Assembly: GCA_001632435.1 (NCBI GenBank)
Contig: KV424021.1
Coordinates: 37,542 to 101,541, forward strand
DNA from: Calocera cornea HHB12733
Taxonomy: Eukaryota; Basidiomycota; Dacrymycetes; Dacrymycetales; Dacrymycetaceae
Length of the DNA stretch: 64,000 nucleotides
Reading direction: 5' to 3'
Below are positions 46,305 to 57,645 of this stretch, one piece after another. Made by a program: the position numbers and the translations under genes. The notes beneath the pieces are model-generated. The model ran no database searches. It saw only the letters and a list, made by a program, of their open reading frames with translations, and was not told the DNA's origin. Within the stretch, counting starts at the first letter, position 1, and the number at the start of each line of letters is the position of its first letter.

Positions 46305-46793
46305 GAGTTATCTTCTAAAGTACGTTGAAATCTGGGCCAAAAATCTAGAATACGCTAGGGTCCAATAGTAATCCACAATGCGGCACATCTCTACGGTTAT
46401 GCACTAAGCTGTTGCTCATCAAATGGAGATTTTTCTTGGATTTCTGCACTGCAGGACCTCCCAGCATATCGTCAGCTGGTTTTGGTATCCCTCAAGAAAT
46501 TTTAGAAAAGCTGGGATCACTGAGTCGGGCAAAACTCTTAAGTTGCCTCCAGAGATCTGCAACAGTGTCCCTTTAAGTCATGTATGTCTGTCCAAAATTG
46601 TATCTATAATTGATGAGACACTACAGTCAACAGGCAAGCTGTTTTCTATGCAGTTTAATTGGCAAAAATTTCAATTTGATGAGCAACCGCTCACTGTGGG
46701 ACCGTAGAGATGTGCCGCATTGTAGATTACTATTGGACCCTATCGTATTCTAGATTTTTGGCCCAAATTTCGACGTATTTTAGAAGATAACTC
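46305..46793. mobile_element. non-autonomous Mutator-like element (MITE), 489 bp
   Basis: Left end 46305-46397 and right end 46701-46793 are inverted repeats of 93 bp differing at only five positions. They start GAGTTATCTTCT on one side and finish AGAAGATAACTC on the other. The inverted similarity continues more weakly inward (GTTGCTCATCAAA against TTTGATGAGCAAC). It is flanked on both sides by gccagaaaa (46296-46304 and 46794-46802), a perfect 9 bp target duplication. Long TIRs plus a 9 bp duplication are typical of the Mutator superfamily. No transposase frame is present inside. Confidence 0.88.
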
Positions 46794-46861
46794 GCCAGAA
46801 AAGGATCTCGTCGCCAAATGCTCCACGAGCGGCGCAACGCTCTCGATCCGAATCTGTCGAT

Positions 46862-47329
46862 TAGGGATGGATTCTGTTGGTCACGGTCGGTCCGGTTTGA
46901 AACCGGGTCCGCGCTTTTGAGATCGCCGGTCTTCGGTTCGGTTTCAGTTCTGAACCGGGTTAGTGGACGCAAATGAAAGGTTCAAACTGTGTTGGTAAGT
47001 GCTCTCGAGGCGGAAAATTGAAGCTCAGTTGATTATCAAACATGTTTTGAGTGCATTGTAGGCACTCAAACGGCATTGGACAACAGTTCCAGGAGCTTTG
47101 CTGCCTAAAAATTGTCGAAAGTTGGATGACGGAAGGTCTGCAGGGGAAAAAGTTGACGTCATCAGACCCATTTCAATAGAATTGATCACGTGCTCTGGAA
47201 ACAGGTTCTAACCGGTTTGCACTTTCTGAAATGCGCGGTCTTCGTCTTGGAACGGTCACGGTCTTGAGACCAGACCGAACGGGAAAATCGCAGTCTTCGC
47301 GGTTCGGTCATGACCACCGTCCATCCTTA
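46862..47329. mobile_element. non-autonomous hAT-like element, 468 bp
   Basis: Ends are TAGGGATGGA on the left and, read inverted, TAAGGATGGA on the right, with weaker inverted similarity further in (GGTCACGGTCGGTCCGG against GGTCATGACCGAACCG). Both sides carry ctgtcgat (46854-46861 and 47330-47337), an exact 8 bp duplication as made by hAT transposases. The interior is rich in short imperfect direct and inverted GGTCACGGTC/GGTTCGGTC motifs and has no long open frame. Confidence 0.78.
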
Positions 47330-47408
47330 CTGTCGATGCGGTTGTAGCATAACTACTGGAAGATAAAAATCAGAATCTCTGCAGCCAGAGCCCAGCCAGA
47401 GCCCGTAT

Positions 47409-47716
47409 GGCTGGAATTGGTGCTGGTGATAGTGAAGAGCGGAGACTACAAAGCCGCCAGAAACCGACACAGGCACACTATGCTTCCATACATGCTATCT
47501 CGGCACCGACTCGCCCCTGATGCCATTATTAGAGGCGTCATACGACTTACGTGGGTACTGGAAGCCATGTCCTTAAGTTGCAAGCTGCTTTTTGAGTGAA
47601 TACTCCTGTTTTCCTAACCCTAAATGCATGGAGCGTCTGCTTGACTATGGCATGTAATTGGATGCTGCTCGTAAGACGCAAAGGTTTTCAGGGAATCACA
47701 GTTAATATCACTGAAG
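47409..47716. other. intergenic, no gene seen
   Basis: About 300 bp between the F-box pseudogene start and the P450-1 stop. A short direct duplication (agccagagccc) occurs near 47384-47404. Confidence 0.4.
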
Positions 47717-49631
47717 CTAAGCTAATAGCTCCCTGAGGTCGTTTCGACGCGGTTTCAAAATACACGGGAACGATGCCGAGTGACTGGTGAAACTGATAAG
47801 AACATGAATCGGCCTCCAGTCTTCAATTGCACTCACATCACGAGGCCATGATCTTCGAAGGCATGACGGTCAGGTATAATATCCTTCCCATTGTCGTCCT
47901 TTGCAACGATGAAGTCAAATGCCCACAGCATGTATGCGATGTCAATGAACATCATATTGTTCGCGAAGTGGCGCCCAGGACAAATGCGGCGCCCAGCACC
48001 ATACGCAACGATGTCATCGTGATAGTCTGGGAATGGCTTCTTCACTCTTCCGGCTGAGTCGATGAAGCGAGAGGGATCAAATGTCTCCGGGGAGGGAAAA
48101 AATGCCTCGTCGTGAGCAATGGACCACACATTGCCGATGATTTGAGTGCCTTTGGGGAGAACGTAACCTCTATATTCGATGTCCTACGTATGCCGTCAGC
48201 ATGCTCCTCAGCGGAGCAGTATCAGCTTACTGCGTCGGCAACATGAGGTACGCCTAACGGAGATGCATTTGAGATACAGAGCACGAAATGAGTTGATTAC
48301 TCACCAAGCCTAGCCACAGGACGCCATCGCATAGTTTCTTTCAGGACCGCGACAATATAAGGAAGTTTATCACGGTCTTCCAGCATTGGTGGGCGGTTGC
48401 CCACAACCTCATCGATGTACTTCTGGGCAGTGCGAGCGACGTCTGGGTACAAGAGCATGGCCTGTACAAAGTAGTGAAGAGTGGCGGAGCTCTGTGCCAG
48501 GGAAATGAGAGTCAGGGTCAAAGATGTGTCACTGCACGCACTGTCTCGACACCGGCAATGCTGAGGAGGAAACATGAGAAGAGCTCTGCATGGCAAACTC
48601 TGGATCTCACAATAGCCCTCCAGCCGTCCACGCGGCTTCCTGCTCCGTGACTTCGAACTTCTTGAATGACGGAGCGGTGGAGGCAATGAACCCGACATGG
48701 TGCTCCACGCCTTTCTAAAAAACAATTCAGCGCAATGTCTCGATCAGAAGCTTATAATCTGCCCACCTTCTGCTCCTTTCCCTCCTCCAGGAGGCCATTG
48801 AAGAACTCATCGGTATCCCAGAACCACTTTTCGCCCCAGGCTTTCCAGCCTGCGGCCCATGTCGGCAGTCTATTCATCAGGGGAATGACATCGACAAGAT
48901 ATGCCATCGGCATGGTTGCACCAAGTACAGTCTCGCCAACATCATCGACACGGCGCACTTTCTCCTCGTCCTCAGCTGAGAGGCTCGGTCCCGAATACAA
49001 TGCGCGCCATGTTGCAGCCGCTGCCGCGTGTTTCAGCGTGTTTGCCAGGTCGTCCTGATCCGTCAGGATGGAGCGCACTAAGTTTGCGGCTTCCTGCTCT
49101 TGGAAGGGGTAGTATGCCTCACAAGCATGTATGTTGAATCCTTCATGAGTGATGCGCCTCAAGCGCCGCAGTCTATGCGCATGTCAGTATCCAAAACGGC
49201 ATGAATCAACTTCGTGGACTGACTGATCGCCGTAAGGCATGAACATGTAAAGGAGATTGCGACACATAATCTCGCCTGCCTAATTAACTTCTCAGCTTTG
49301 ATATGATTCACTGGGCATCGAGACACACCATAATGTAACGAGCGCGGCCGCTGGTGATGCCTGACTTTCTCTCGAGAAGATCGCCTGAACTTTTGGCTGA
49401 CGAGAGCACGACGATCTTCTTGCCCGCCACGTTTACCGTGTATAGGTCACCGTATGTCTTAGACCATTCATCGAGCTTGATGAACAGTAGCTTGCTCGGA
49501 AGCTGAAGCATATTGCCCAAGATTGGGAGCCCAGGTGGCCCAGGTGGCAAATTGCTTTTGGACGTCGTCAAGACATAGAGGAGGACCGTGCCCACCAGAG
49601 CAGCTGCGACGAGATACCACGTCGAGACCAT
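47717..49631 (-). CDS. cytochrome P450, copy 1
   Basis: Haem monooxygenase, probably ER-anchored. MVSTWYLVAAALVGTVLLYV is the membrane anchor, followed by the Pro hinge LPPGPPGLPILGN. Later come AGVET of the I helix (an alanine-glycine pair with no acidic residue seen), KETMR as the ExxR motif, FDPSRF, and the haem-binding YGAGRRICPGRHFA. The final small exon, 47792-47717, starts inside GLVIFTSHSAS and ends NDLRELLA. Many short introns, all with canonical sites. Overall about 510-520 residues, normal for a microsomal P450. Closest in the window to copy 2, with which it shares intron positions. Substrate unknown. Confidence 0.88.
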
Positions 49632-50216
49632 GGTCGTACAAAGGGGGCAGAAGCGTCCAGAGAGTCAGCGAGCGAAGCCTCTTTGCACCTCGCCGTCAAG
49701 AGTCATACTTATACTGCTTGGATAAGGGGTGCGGAGGGAGCCACGGATCGTCCCTTGCACAAGAACGTACCGACGATATTGTGCTGTAAGCATCCACTTG
49801 AAACGGCTGTGGTATGAGCCAATTGGTGAGGAATCCATTACATCTCGACCGAGATGGTAACGATAGCCGAGGATCAGTATAGGAGGCCGCGGGGTGTGTA
49901 AGACGGCAAGTGTGTTGTTATTGACGTTAGCATTGCGTATTGAGTTAAGGAACGCGTCAGGGTCACTTCTGGCCGGTTTTTTAGATTGCGTAAAGCGATG
50001 TCGAGGCGTGGCTCACGTGGGGCTTCCCCATTGAGATGCTGAGTCATCCGAGCAAAGATGCGGAAGATTTTGGCGTGTCCATTGAGATATGCTTTTTCCG
50101 TGCTCTTACACACGGCAAATTAGAGGGCGGTGCATCAATCCGGGTAAATGGAGCACATAGAATCAGTATTCGAATAACCTAGGCACTGTCCGTTCGCTCC
50201 GCATTATCGGTCTTGC
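49632..50216. other. intergenic, promoter of P450 copy 1
   Basis: About 585 bp between the PhzF-like stop and the P450-1 start on the same strand. No gene seen. Confidence 0.45.
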
Positions 50217-51264
50217 TCACGGTAAACTGAGTAACTCTCCTTGGTGCACAACAACAGCATCACCGATCAGACGAACAACTCCCCGCTTTTGATCCCACGC
50301 TACGCCGAGATCGCCGCCTCTGGCACTGACCTGTCGGGCGGTTATGGTATCGCCATCCTTCTTTCCAAGGCGCTTGGTCCAATACGGAGCCAACATGCAA
50401 TGGGCAGCGCCTGTCACCGGATCTTCTGGGATCCCATTGGCCGGTGAAAAGACACGAGAGACGAAGTCTGGTACCTGGCCCCATGTTGGTCCTGGGGAGG
50501 TGAGAACAAGGATTCCGTGCTGCGGTGCCAGTTGCATCTAGATAAAGAGCGAGTCTCAATGTCCACGGCGCACGCTTTCGTATTTGCTTTGAGAGACTCA
50601 CCAAAGGCCCGGGATTGAAAGGGATGTCCTTCAGCCCCGTGCCACTGGCGACTTCCGCCAGAACAAACCCATCGAAACCTGCTCCGTGTCCGAGGCCGAC
50701 GTATCCGATCTCTAGACCATCCGTCGTGCATTGCTGGATGACGTTCTTCACCTGGGCCGCTACCTCTCCCGATGCGAGGGTGAGCGTCCCCGCAGGGAAC
50801 TCGAGCTGGATCTTTCCCGATTCCAGCCGTGTGGCAAGAAGCTGTCCTGACTTGGTATCAAACTTGATCGTTTGACAAGCGGGAGGGAGCTGTGAGAACA
50901 GAACGTAGGCTGATGCGAGTGTAGCATGTCCGCACCTACGGAGAGTTATGGCCGCTCGAAGGACAAAGTGAGAGGACTCACAAAGGGATCTCTACCGTCG
51001 GGGTAAACCACCGCAGCACCAGTCTGGCAAAGCTGCCATCTTTGCCAATTTCCTTTCTCACAAGAAACGCAGTTTCCGCCAGGTTAAACTCCTGCGCCAA
51101 GACACGTTATTTGTTGCCGTTGTCGAGTCATGTTAGGAGCCTACTCGAGCAATGAGCTGCATCTGCTCATCTTGCAACGGCTTGTCCGTGATGATCACGC
51201 TCGCGGGATTGCCGGCGAATGCCGTTGGAGTAAAGGCGTCAACCACAGTGTAAGGCAGACCCAT
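50217..51264 (-). CDS. PhzF-like isomerase/epimerase
   Basis: Phenazine-biosynthesis-like (PhzF) fold protein, related to diaminopimelate epimerase. It starts MGLPYTVVDAFTPTAFAGNP, with the family F-x-GNP motif and the catalytic Glu in REFNLAETAFL. CGHAT(LASAYVLF) is split by an intron and matches the CGHAT motif of PhzF proteins. EDPVTGAAHC near the C-terminus is the third signature. Four exons join in phase: after LIAR, within IPL/CGHAT, and at NPGPL/MQLAPQ. Length about 300 residues, as usual. Fungal members have few known substrates. It sits between two related P450 genes on the same strand, suggesting a role in the same pathway, but this is inference. Confidence 0.88.
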
Positions 51265-51650
51265 ATTGCGATGGAAGGTACCGTACCTGCTAAGTTGGCT
51301 AACTTCTACTTATAGCATTCCAGGCATAGGGTCTTTTCCCCACCCGTTACTTCATTCGGACAATGACTCGAGTACTGCCGTTATGGCGTGCGCTCGCTTA
51401 TAAATCCTTACAACATTCCCTGTGGCGTGCCTGGACAGGAGACATGAACCAGAGAGCGGGGTCGGAGGTTCTGGAAAGCCCTGCGTCGTGGAGCACGTTC
51501 AAGCGCAGTTCGTTGGCAAGGGACACCCCCGCAAGGTGACTCGTCCATAAAGATCCGATAGGCCCTCGCCCCGGTGGGCGCGGACGGGATCTCGGCCACC
51601 GGCCCAACTACTTTCGGAAGGACGGCACGTACATGAGCAGAACAAGTACC
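51265..51650. other. intergenic, no gene seen
   Basis: About 385 bp between the P450-2 stop and the PhzF-like start. Short minus frames at 51398-51607 have no recognisable content. Confidence 0.45.
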
Positions 51651-53600
51651 CTACAGGGCGGAGGCCAGCATCTCCCTCAAGTCGGGGCGGCGGGGCGTAA
51701 GCGTGTAGGGAAACAGCGCCGGGTGACTGAGTCAGAGTGTTAGCTTCGCTCGCACGTATCGGCTTTGCCAGTGAAGCGCCCGACTCACATCATGAGCCCA
51801 TGGTCCTGGTATTTGTCCGGGTCCGGCAGGACCTGCATCCCCCGCTTGTCCGCCCCTGGTGCGAAGTCGAACGCCCACAGAAGGTAGGCCATGTCGATGA
51901 AGAGCGTATTGTTGGCAAAGTCCCGCCCGGGGCAGATACGCCGCCCGGCACCGTACGCGACCGTGTCGTCGTGGTAGTCCGGGAAGGGCTCTTTGACCTG
52001 CCCCTTCTCGTCCAGGAAGCGGGTCGGGTCGAACGTGTCTGGCGAGGGGAAGAAGGCGGGGTCGTGGGAAATAGACCTTGACAGCTTGTCAGCAGGGCTG
52101 ACCTCTCCTCACTTACGCGCCGGCACGCACCAGATGTTTCCCATAAGGAGTGTTCCCTTGGGGATCACATATCCTCTATACTCCACATCCTGCCCGTCTC
52201 CAATCAGCCGGGATCCTCCCCGTCTGTCGCACAACGCACCTCCTCAGCAACATGCGGCACCCCGAGCGCCGCGACCGGCTTCCAGCGCAGCACCTCCTTC
52301 ACCATGGCCTGCAGGTAGGGCAGCCGCTCCCGGTCGTCGAAGCTGGGCGGCCGGCCTCCGCACACGGCGTGGATGTGCCGTTGTGCGGTCAGCGCCACGG
52401 AGGGGTAGAGGATCATCGCTTGCACGAAGACGTGGAGCGAGGCGGCGGTCTGCGTGTTTGTTAGCCAAAGTTCACCATGAGCGAGGTGAGGAAAGCGCAC
52501 CGTCTCGACACCTGCCCCGCTGTCCTGTCCATGTCAGTCAGTTGAGCACACTGGATCGGGGAGAGGCACGCACAACAGCCCCCCAGCAGTCCACGCCGCC
52601 TCCTGCTCCGTCACCTCAAACCGGTCAAACGAGTCCGCAGTGCTCGCGATAAACCCCTTATGGTGCTCGACGCCCTTCTGCTCCGCGTCCGCGTCGTCAG
52701 CCCCTCCCTCCATACACCTGTTGGAGGACGCACCTCCTGCCTGCGCCCGAGCTCCAGCATCTCGCGATAAAACGCGTCCGTGCGGCTGAACCACGCCTCC
52801 CCCTGCCTCCTCCAGGGCGCGGCCCACTGCGGCAGCGCGTCCAACCAGGGGAACACGTCCACGACGCTGGCGAGCGGCATGCTCGCCTTAAGCACGTCCT
52901 CCCCCACTTGGTCCACCCTCCGCACGCGCTCTTCATCTTCTGCCGTCAGGCTCGGGCCGGAGTAGAGCGAGCGCCAGGTGGAGGCGGCCGAGGCGTGCTT
53001 GAGCTTGTCTGGGAGGGACTGGGGCGAGGCGTTGGAGGGAGAGGGGGAGGGGAGGAGGGAGAGCACGAGGTTGGCCGCTTCGGACGTCTGGAAGGGGTAG
53101 TACGCCGCGCACGCGCGCACGTTGAACCCCTCGTGTGTGACGCGTCGGAGGCGGCGCCATCTGCTCCCCGAGCCGCATGTACAATATTAATGTGGACCTT
53201 CTTCAGCTTGGGTTGGGGAGGGACGACGGGAGGGGGGCACGCACCGCTCGCCGTAGGGCATGAACACGTACAGCAGGTTCCGCGTCATGATCTCCCCCGC
53301 CATGACGAACCTCGGCCGGCCGCTCGTGACTGCCCCCAGCCGGTCCAGCACGTCCGCCTGCGCGCGCGCACTGCCAAGGACGACAATGGTGTTTCCTGGA
53401 AGGCGCAGGGTGTACAGGTCGCCGTATTTTGAGGTTAGGGAGTGGAGCCGGAGGAAGAGGGGGGAGGGGAGGAGCTGGGGGAGGTTGCCGAGCAGGGGGA
53501 GGGCGGGCGGGCCGGGCGGGAGGCGGGAGCGGGAGGGGAGGAGGTAGTAGATGATGACGGCGAGTAGAACGGCTAGGACGGCGGGGAGCAGGATGGACAT
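51651..53600 (-). CDS. cytochrome P450, copy 2
   Basis: Paralogue of copy 1. MSILLPAVLAVLLAVIIYYL is the anchor; LPPGPPALPLLGN the hinge. GVETTAASLHVF spans an intron in the I-helix region. KEVLR is the ExxR motif, and VAYGAGRRICPGRDFANN the haem-binding loop. The last exon (ending at 51651) starts within GLMIHPALFPYTLTPRRPD and ends LASAL. The two I-helix-region introns and the final intron lie where those of copy 1 lie. Codon use is more GC-rich than in copy 1, so the two have diverged for some time despite being 4 kb apart. About 510 residues. Substrate unknown. Confidence 0.88.
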
Positions 53601-54482
53601 GATGTCGGTGTTGGTGTTGGTGCGGAGAGGGGCCTCCGAGACATGCCTGTGCGGAAGAGCGGGGTCCGGGTTGATAAGGTACAGATGCTCTGGGGCGGGG
53701 AGTCTAATTGCGCTGAAAGGCGCCTGTGAAGGGTTGCCAAAGTGGGGTATCCGGGGGTGGTGCGGCCGGGGGCGATGGACGTTGGTGGACGCGGGCCGAG
53801 GTGCCGCTCATTATTGTGCCCATAGTGGGATGATCAATGATCATTGGGGCTCATTGATGCGTGTGTTTGCAATGTACTGTACTGGTATCACGGGACTGCG
53901 TGGATCGTGACGCTGCTTGAAGAAGACGGGAAGGGAGGGTTGCGGCGAGGGGGGATGATGTGCTGGCCGGGATGCCGAAGATCAGAGGGCGATCGATGAT
54001 AGCTGATCTGCTTGCCAGTCCGTGCCCGCTTCCACTGCAGCCCCGATACCGTATCACACGCAACATCAATGGGGGCCACACCGCCCTACTTACTTCGCTG
54101 TTGGTAGCAGTCTCGGAAACTGCGCTGGGTTGACCATGCTTTACGGAATGAGCGCCCGGGCCGTGGATCTGGGACAAGTGGGATGCCGTAAACTGGCGGT
54201 GGGCTCCCGGGGCCGCGGACGGGTGGGGTTGGCAGGCGTAAACAGCGGAGGGGTGCCTTATCGGGACGCGGATATCGTCCCTCCCACACGGGGCATGGAA
54301 GATGGAACAGCAGGAGAATGCGACAGTCGTCAACAGCGTCGAGACACGTATACACACTTCGCCTGTTGTGATGATTGTTGATTGTCTTGCACGGGGAACT
54401 CCCTGCAGCGCACGTTCCTGGCGTATACTTACAGGGAAAGGATTGCCCCAATCCGCCTCCGCGCACGTGACCCCTGGTGGGC
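53601..54482. other. divergent intergenic region, no gene seen
   Basis: About 880 bp between the P450-2 start (-) and the RING gene (+). Short frames in several phases lack protein-like character. Confidence 0.45.
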
Positions 54483-57000
54483 ATGACCAGTGCCCTGTCA
54501 TCGCCCGCTGCCCCTCCCGAGCCCGCCAGTGCCTGCGCCCGCTCATCCTCGAGCCGGGCCCGCCGCACCTCCCTCTCTCTCCCCACCCGCTGCTCTAGCA
54601 AGGCAGCACACCCACCCCACAGCTCAGAGCAAAGCCGCATGTCCCTCAAGCCGCTGTCGATGGCCAACCTGCCCGCTGCCCTGCCCCAGTCCGCCACGGG
54701 GCACGGCACAGCACAGGGCAAGCGCCCCGGGTCAACAACCTCCCTCAACCACCTGCTCAACTTCTCCCTCCCCCCGAGGGAGCCAGTTGTACAGCATCGC
54801 CCGAGGAGGGCGAGGAGGGTCGACCAGAGCACAGCCGTCTGGAACAAGGAACGTGAGTCGTCGCCTTCCCGGTGCTACCAGCTGCTGGAACACCGCTGAT
54901 CTGGGATGGGCAGGATTCGTCAACGCCCAGCACCGGTTCGTCCTCCGCCCGAGCGGGGACTACGCAGTCCACTTTGCCGACCCGGACATGTACGTTGTCT
55001 CCTATCGCGTCCACAGTGCCGGTTGTACTGATACGCGGTGAATTGCAGCTTCTTCCAATGGCCCGACATCCTGCAGGTCATCATCCCCCCTCCCTCCTCC
55101 GTCCAGCAGTCCAGCTCCACCCTCCAGTGCCCTATCTGCCTCTCCCCGCCCGTCGCTCCCCGCATGACAAAGTGCGGCCACGTACGTCCTCCCATCCATC
55201 CTCGTTATCTGTCAGCTGACGCGCGAGAAGGTGTACTGCTATCCGTGTATATTACATTACCTCGAGACGGCCGAAGCGCGCAAGTGGGCACGCTGCCCGA
55301 TCTGCTTCGACTCGATATACGAGAAGGCGCTCAAGCCCGTCCTCTTCCTGCCCTCTTCCGCTTCCCACCCGTCGCCTTCCTCTATCTCCGCCGCATCGCC
55401 TATCTCCCCCACTTCCACCACGTCGGACGAGGAGCTCGGCCCGGGCAGCATCAGGCTCAGGCTCATGATGAAGCAGCCGTATACGACACTCGTCCTGCCG
55501 CGCAGCGCGAGCTGGCAGGAGGGGCTCGTCAAGCCCCTCGACACGCCCTTCATCTTCCTCCCCGACGTGCTCACTTTCTCCCGGTATGTCGCTTCCCCTT
55601 ATCGCTCGCGCGGAAAGAGCTGACGGACGGACGGGCAGGTTCATGCTCTCCACCCCGGCGCATCTGCACGCCTCAGCACGCAAGGACCTCGCGGCGCTCG
55701 ACATTGAGCTCGCCTCGCTCGAATCGCTGCACGACGAGCTCGGCGCATCGTTCGCGAAGCGCGCTATTGATCGCGTGCGCGAGTGGGAGGAGCAGGTCGA
55801 CGAGATGGACCTTGAGGACGGGGGTGCGCGTGCTCGCGATCGGGCTGAACGCGAGCTGGAGACGTTCCGCGCGAGAGAGCGCAGGAGAGAGCGGGATCGT
55901 CTGCGCGAGAAGGAGAAGGAGAGGGACGCTGTTGCTGCGGGCGCAGGGAGCGGTGCTCCGCTCCCCGAGCCACCGGCGGATTTCCTCGCTCTCGCTTCGC
56001 ACTCCCCTGTCCCCGGCACGCCCACGCCCACCCAGGGCCAGGGCTTCCAGCGCGGCCGCCCCGTGTTGCAGCAGCAGCAGGCCCCGCCGACGTACTACTA
56101 CTACCAGGCTGCGAACGGGGCGGCTGTGTTCCTCCACCCGCTGGATATCAGGATCCTCAGGAGCGCGTATGGGAGCTATGAGAAGTTCCCCGATGAGGTC
56201 GTTGTGGGTGTCGAGGCTGCCGAGGAGGGTGAGTGCTCTTCGTTATTGCTTGCAGTGAGATGGTGCTGATCAGGAGGGAAGGACGAGTCACCCCGGCGCT
56301 CCGCAAGACGCACAAGTACCTGTCTCACCTCCCCGAGGGCCAGGACATCACCTTCCTCGAAGCGGACCTGTCGACGCTGTGCACACCCGAGCAACTTGCG
56401 CCCTTCTCCGACCTCCTGCACAAGCGGCGCGAGCGCCGCCGCGAGCGGTTCGATAAGGAGGAGCGGGCGCGGAGGAAGGCGGAGCGCGAGGCAGAGGCCG
56501 AGATGGCCGCGGCGAACGCGGGGTCGCATGCCAGTGCTGGGGGGTGGGGCAGGAGTGTGGGGAGGAACACGAGGAGGTCGGAGTGGGAGGAGGGGAGCAG
56601 CGAGGAGTTCGAGCATCCCGAGCAGCACGCGGTGGAAGGCGGCTCCCCGCGCTCTGTCTCCATCGAGCGCGCCTTGCCTGCTGCGCCAAGCACCTCCGCC
56701 CCCTCCGCAGCGCCCAGCACCTCCCCCTCCGGTGCATGGGGCAACCGAACCTTCGCCTCCGCTGCGCTGTCCAACGCACCCGGCCCCGCGCGCGCGAGGC
56801 CGCCCTCGCACACCAACACGCTCCCGGCGAGGGATGCGGACGAGGCGGAGCGTGAGTGGGAGCGGGAAAGGGAGATGGACGTCGCCTGGCTTGAGCTGGA
56901 GAGCCGGGCGCTGCAGGAGAGGGGACGCGGTGGGCAGGGGAAGAGGAGGAAGGGGCAGAAGCTCGTGCTGCTCGGAGGGAGCGGGAGAGGGAGGACGTAG
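54483..57000 (+). CDS. RING-finger protein, RNF10/MAG2 type
   Basis: Probable E3 ubiquitin ligase homologous to animal RNF10 and yeast MAG2, which act on ribosomal proteins. Exons 54483-54852, 54914-54989, 55049-55181, 55231-55583, 55639-56228 and 56282-57000 give 746 residues. LNHLLNFSLPPRE and VNAQHRFVLRPSGDYAVHF are the conserved N-terminal blocks. The C3HC4 RING is LQCPICLSPPVAPRMTKCGH/VYCYPCILHYL then RCPICFDSI, split by an intron. A long Arg/Glu coiled coil (about 55820-55920), a QQQQ run with TYYYYQ, and a conserved block AVFLHPLDIRIL to HLPEGQDITFLE follow. The ATG at 54639 is an alternative start 52 codons in. Confidence 0.88.
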
Positions 57001-57645
57001 CCCTGCGTGCTGCCGATGTGGTCGAGCGAGCGAGTTAGTGAGCGCGGGCTGAGGAGAGCGGCAAGACAGGTGAATGGTGCAGGCAAGGATGTGGGACGGC
57101 ATCGGTGCGTGTATGACTATTGTCGGAGGGGTGGATGATAAAGGAATTGAGCAAGTTAAACGAATGTAACCCTAGATAGGACCTGCAATTACCGATGACT
57201 GAGATCGCTCCCTCTTTCTGTTGTAATTCGACAACAGAGCGTACGAGATCTGGCCGACAGCTCCAGACTGCGATATTCTTGAAGACGTCACTTCCTACGA
57301 GCACTCTGCTTGCAGAGCGGTTGGGCAACACGCACGGACTGATGCTCTCAAAACAATCACCTCGTCTGGCAACACCAGAGTCACTCCGAAGTCTGCGAAC
57401 ACCCGCTGTACCTCCACAATGTCCTCTTGTCGCACCCAACCGGTGAATTAAGTGACGGAGCTCGTTCGGATGGAGAAGAGCAGTTGACTCTATGTTAGAA
57501 CGGGTATAAGTGTGATTCGTAGCACTAGTTGACATTGTACTCTTGGCGTTGTAGGATCGCCTTGATATCCTAGAGAGTATGGATCGTTGCACAACTGATA
57601 TGACGGGGAAAGTAATAAGGTCTCTCTCTCCAGTGAAGTAAGGGG
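57001..57645. other. intergenic between convergent genes
   Basis: About 645 bp between the RING gene and HExxH copy 2. A minus frame at 57035-57592 is open for 185 codons but has no recognisable domain and no good start context. Confidence 0.4.

Larger units (their letters stand above)
45670..47408 (-). pseudogene. F-box-like pseudogene (member 4) split by two transposons
   Basis: Reading the minus strand, a start region with LAAEIL near 47390 is followed by a small frame-breaking change, then YATTAST just before the hAT-like element. The frame resumes after it as DSDRERCAARGAFGDEIL until the Mutator-like element, and continues as FWPSIAESLRTEYAISLVSE, FHALCDEFPFESIYLTKHKH, GWWYRSLVLHIND, CPGILEFHCDIGFY and SNTIGPKLRLLELGEKRSIT. 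After that it loses homology and frame near 45850. It is closest to members 5 and 7. Each insertion is flanked by a target duplication, so both are precise, later events in a gene that also has small lesions. Confidence 0.82.

Noticed and set aside
46862..47329. Repeated GGTCACGGTC/GGTTCGGTC motifs considered as a CRISPR or satellite array
   Set aside because: Spacing and orientation are irregular, and the block is bounded by 8 bp duplications and inverted ends, so a transposon fits better.
57035..57592. Minus-strand open frame of 185 codons
   Set aside because: Lies in the gap between convergent genes; no domain, poor composition and no splice support.
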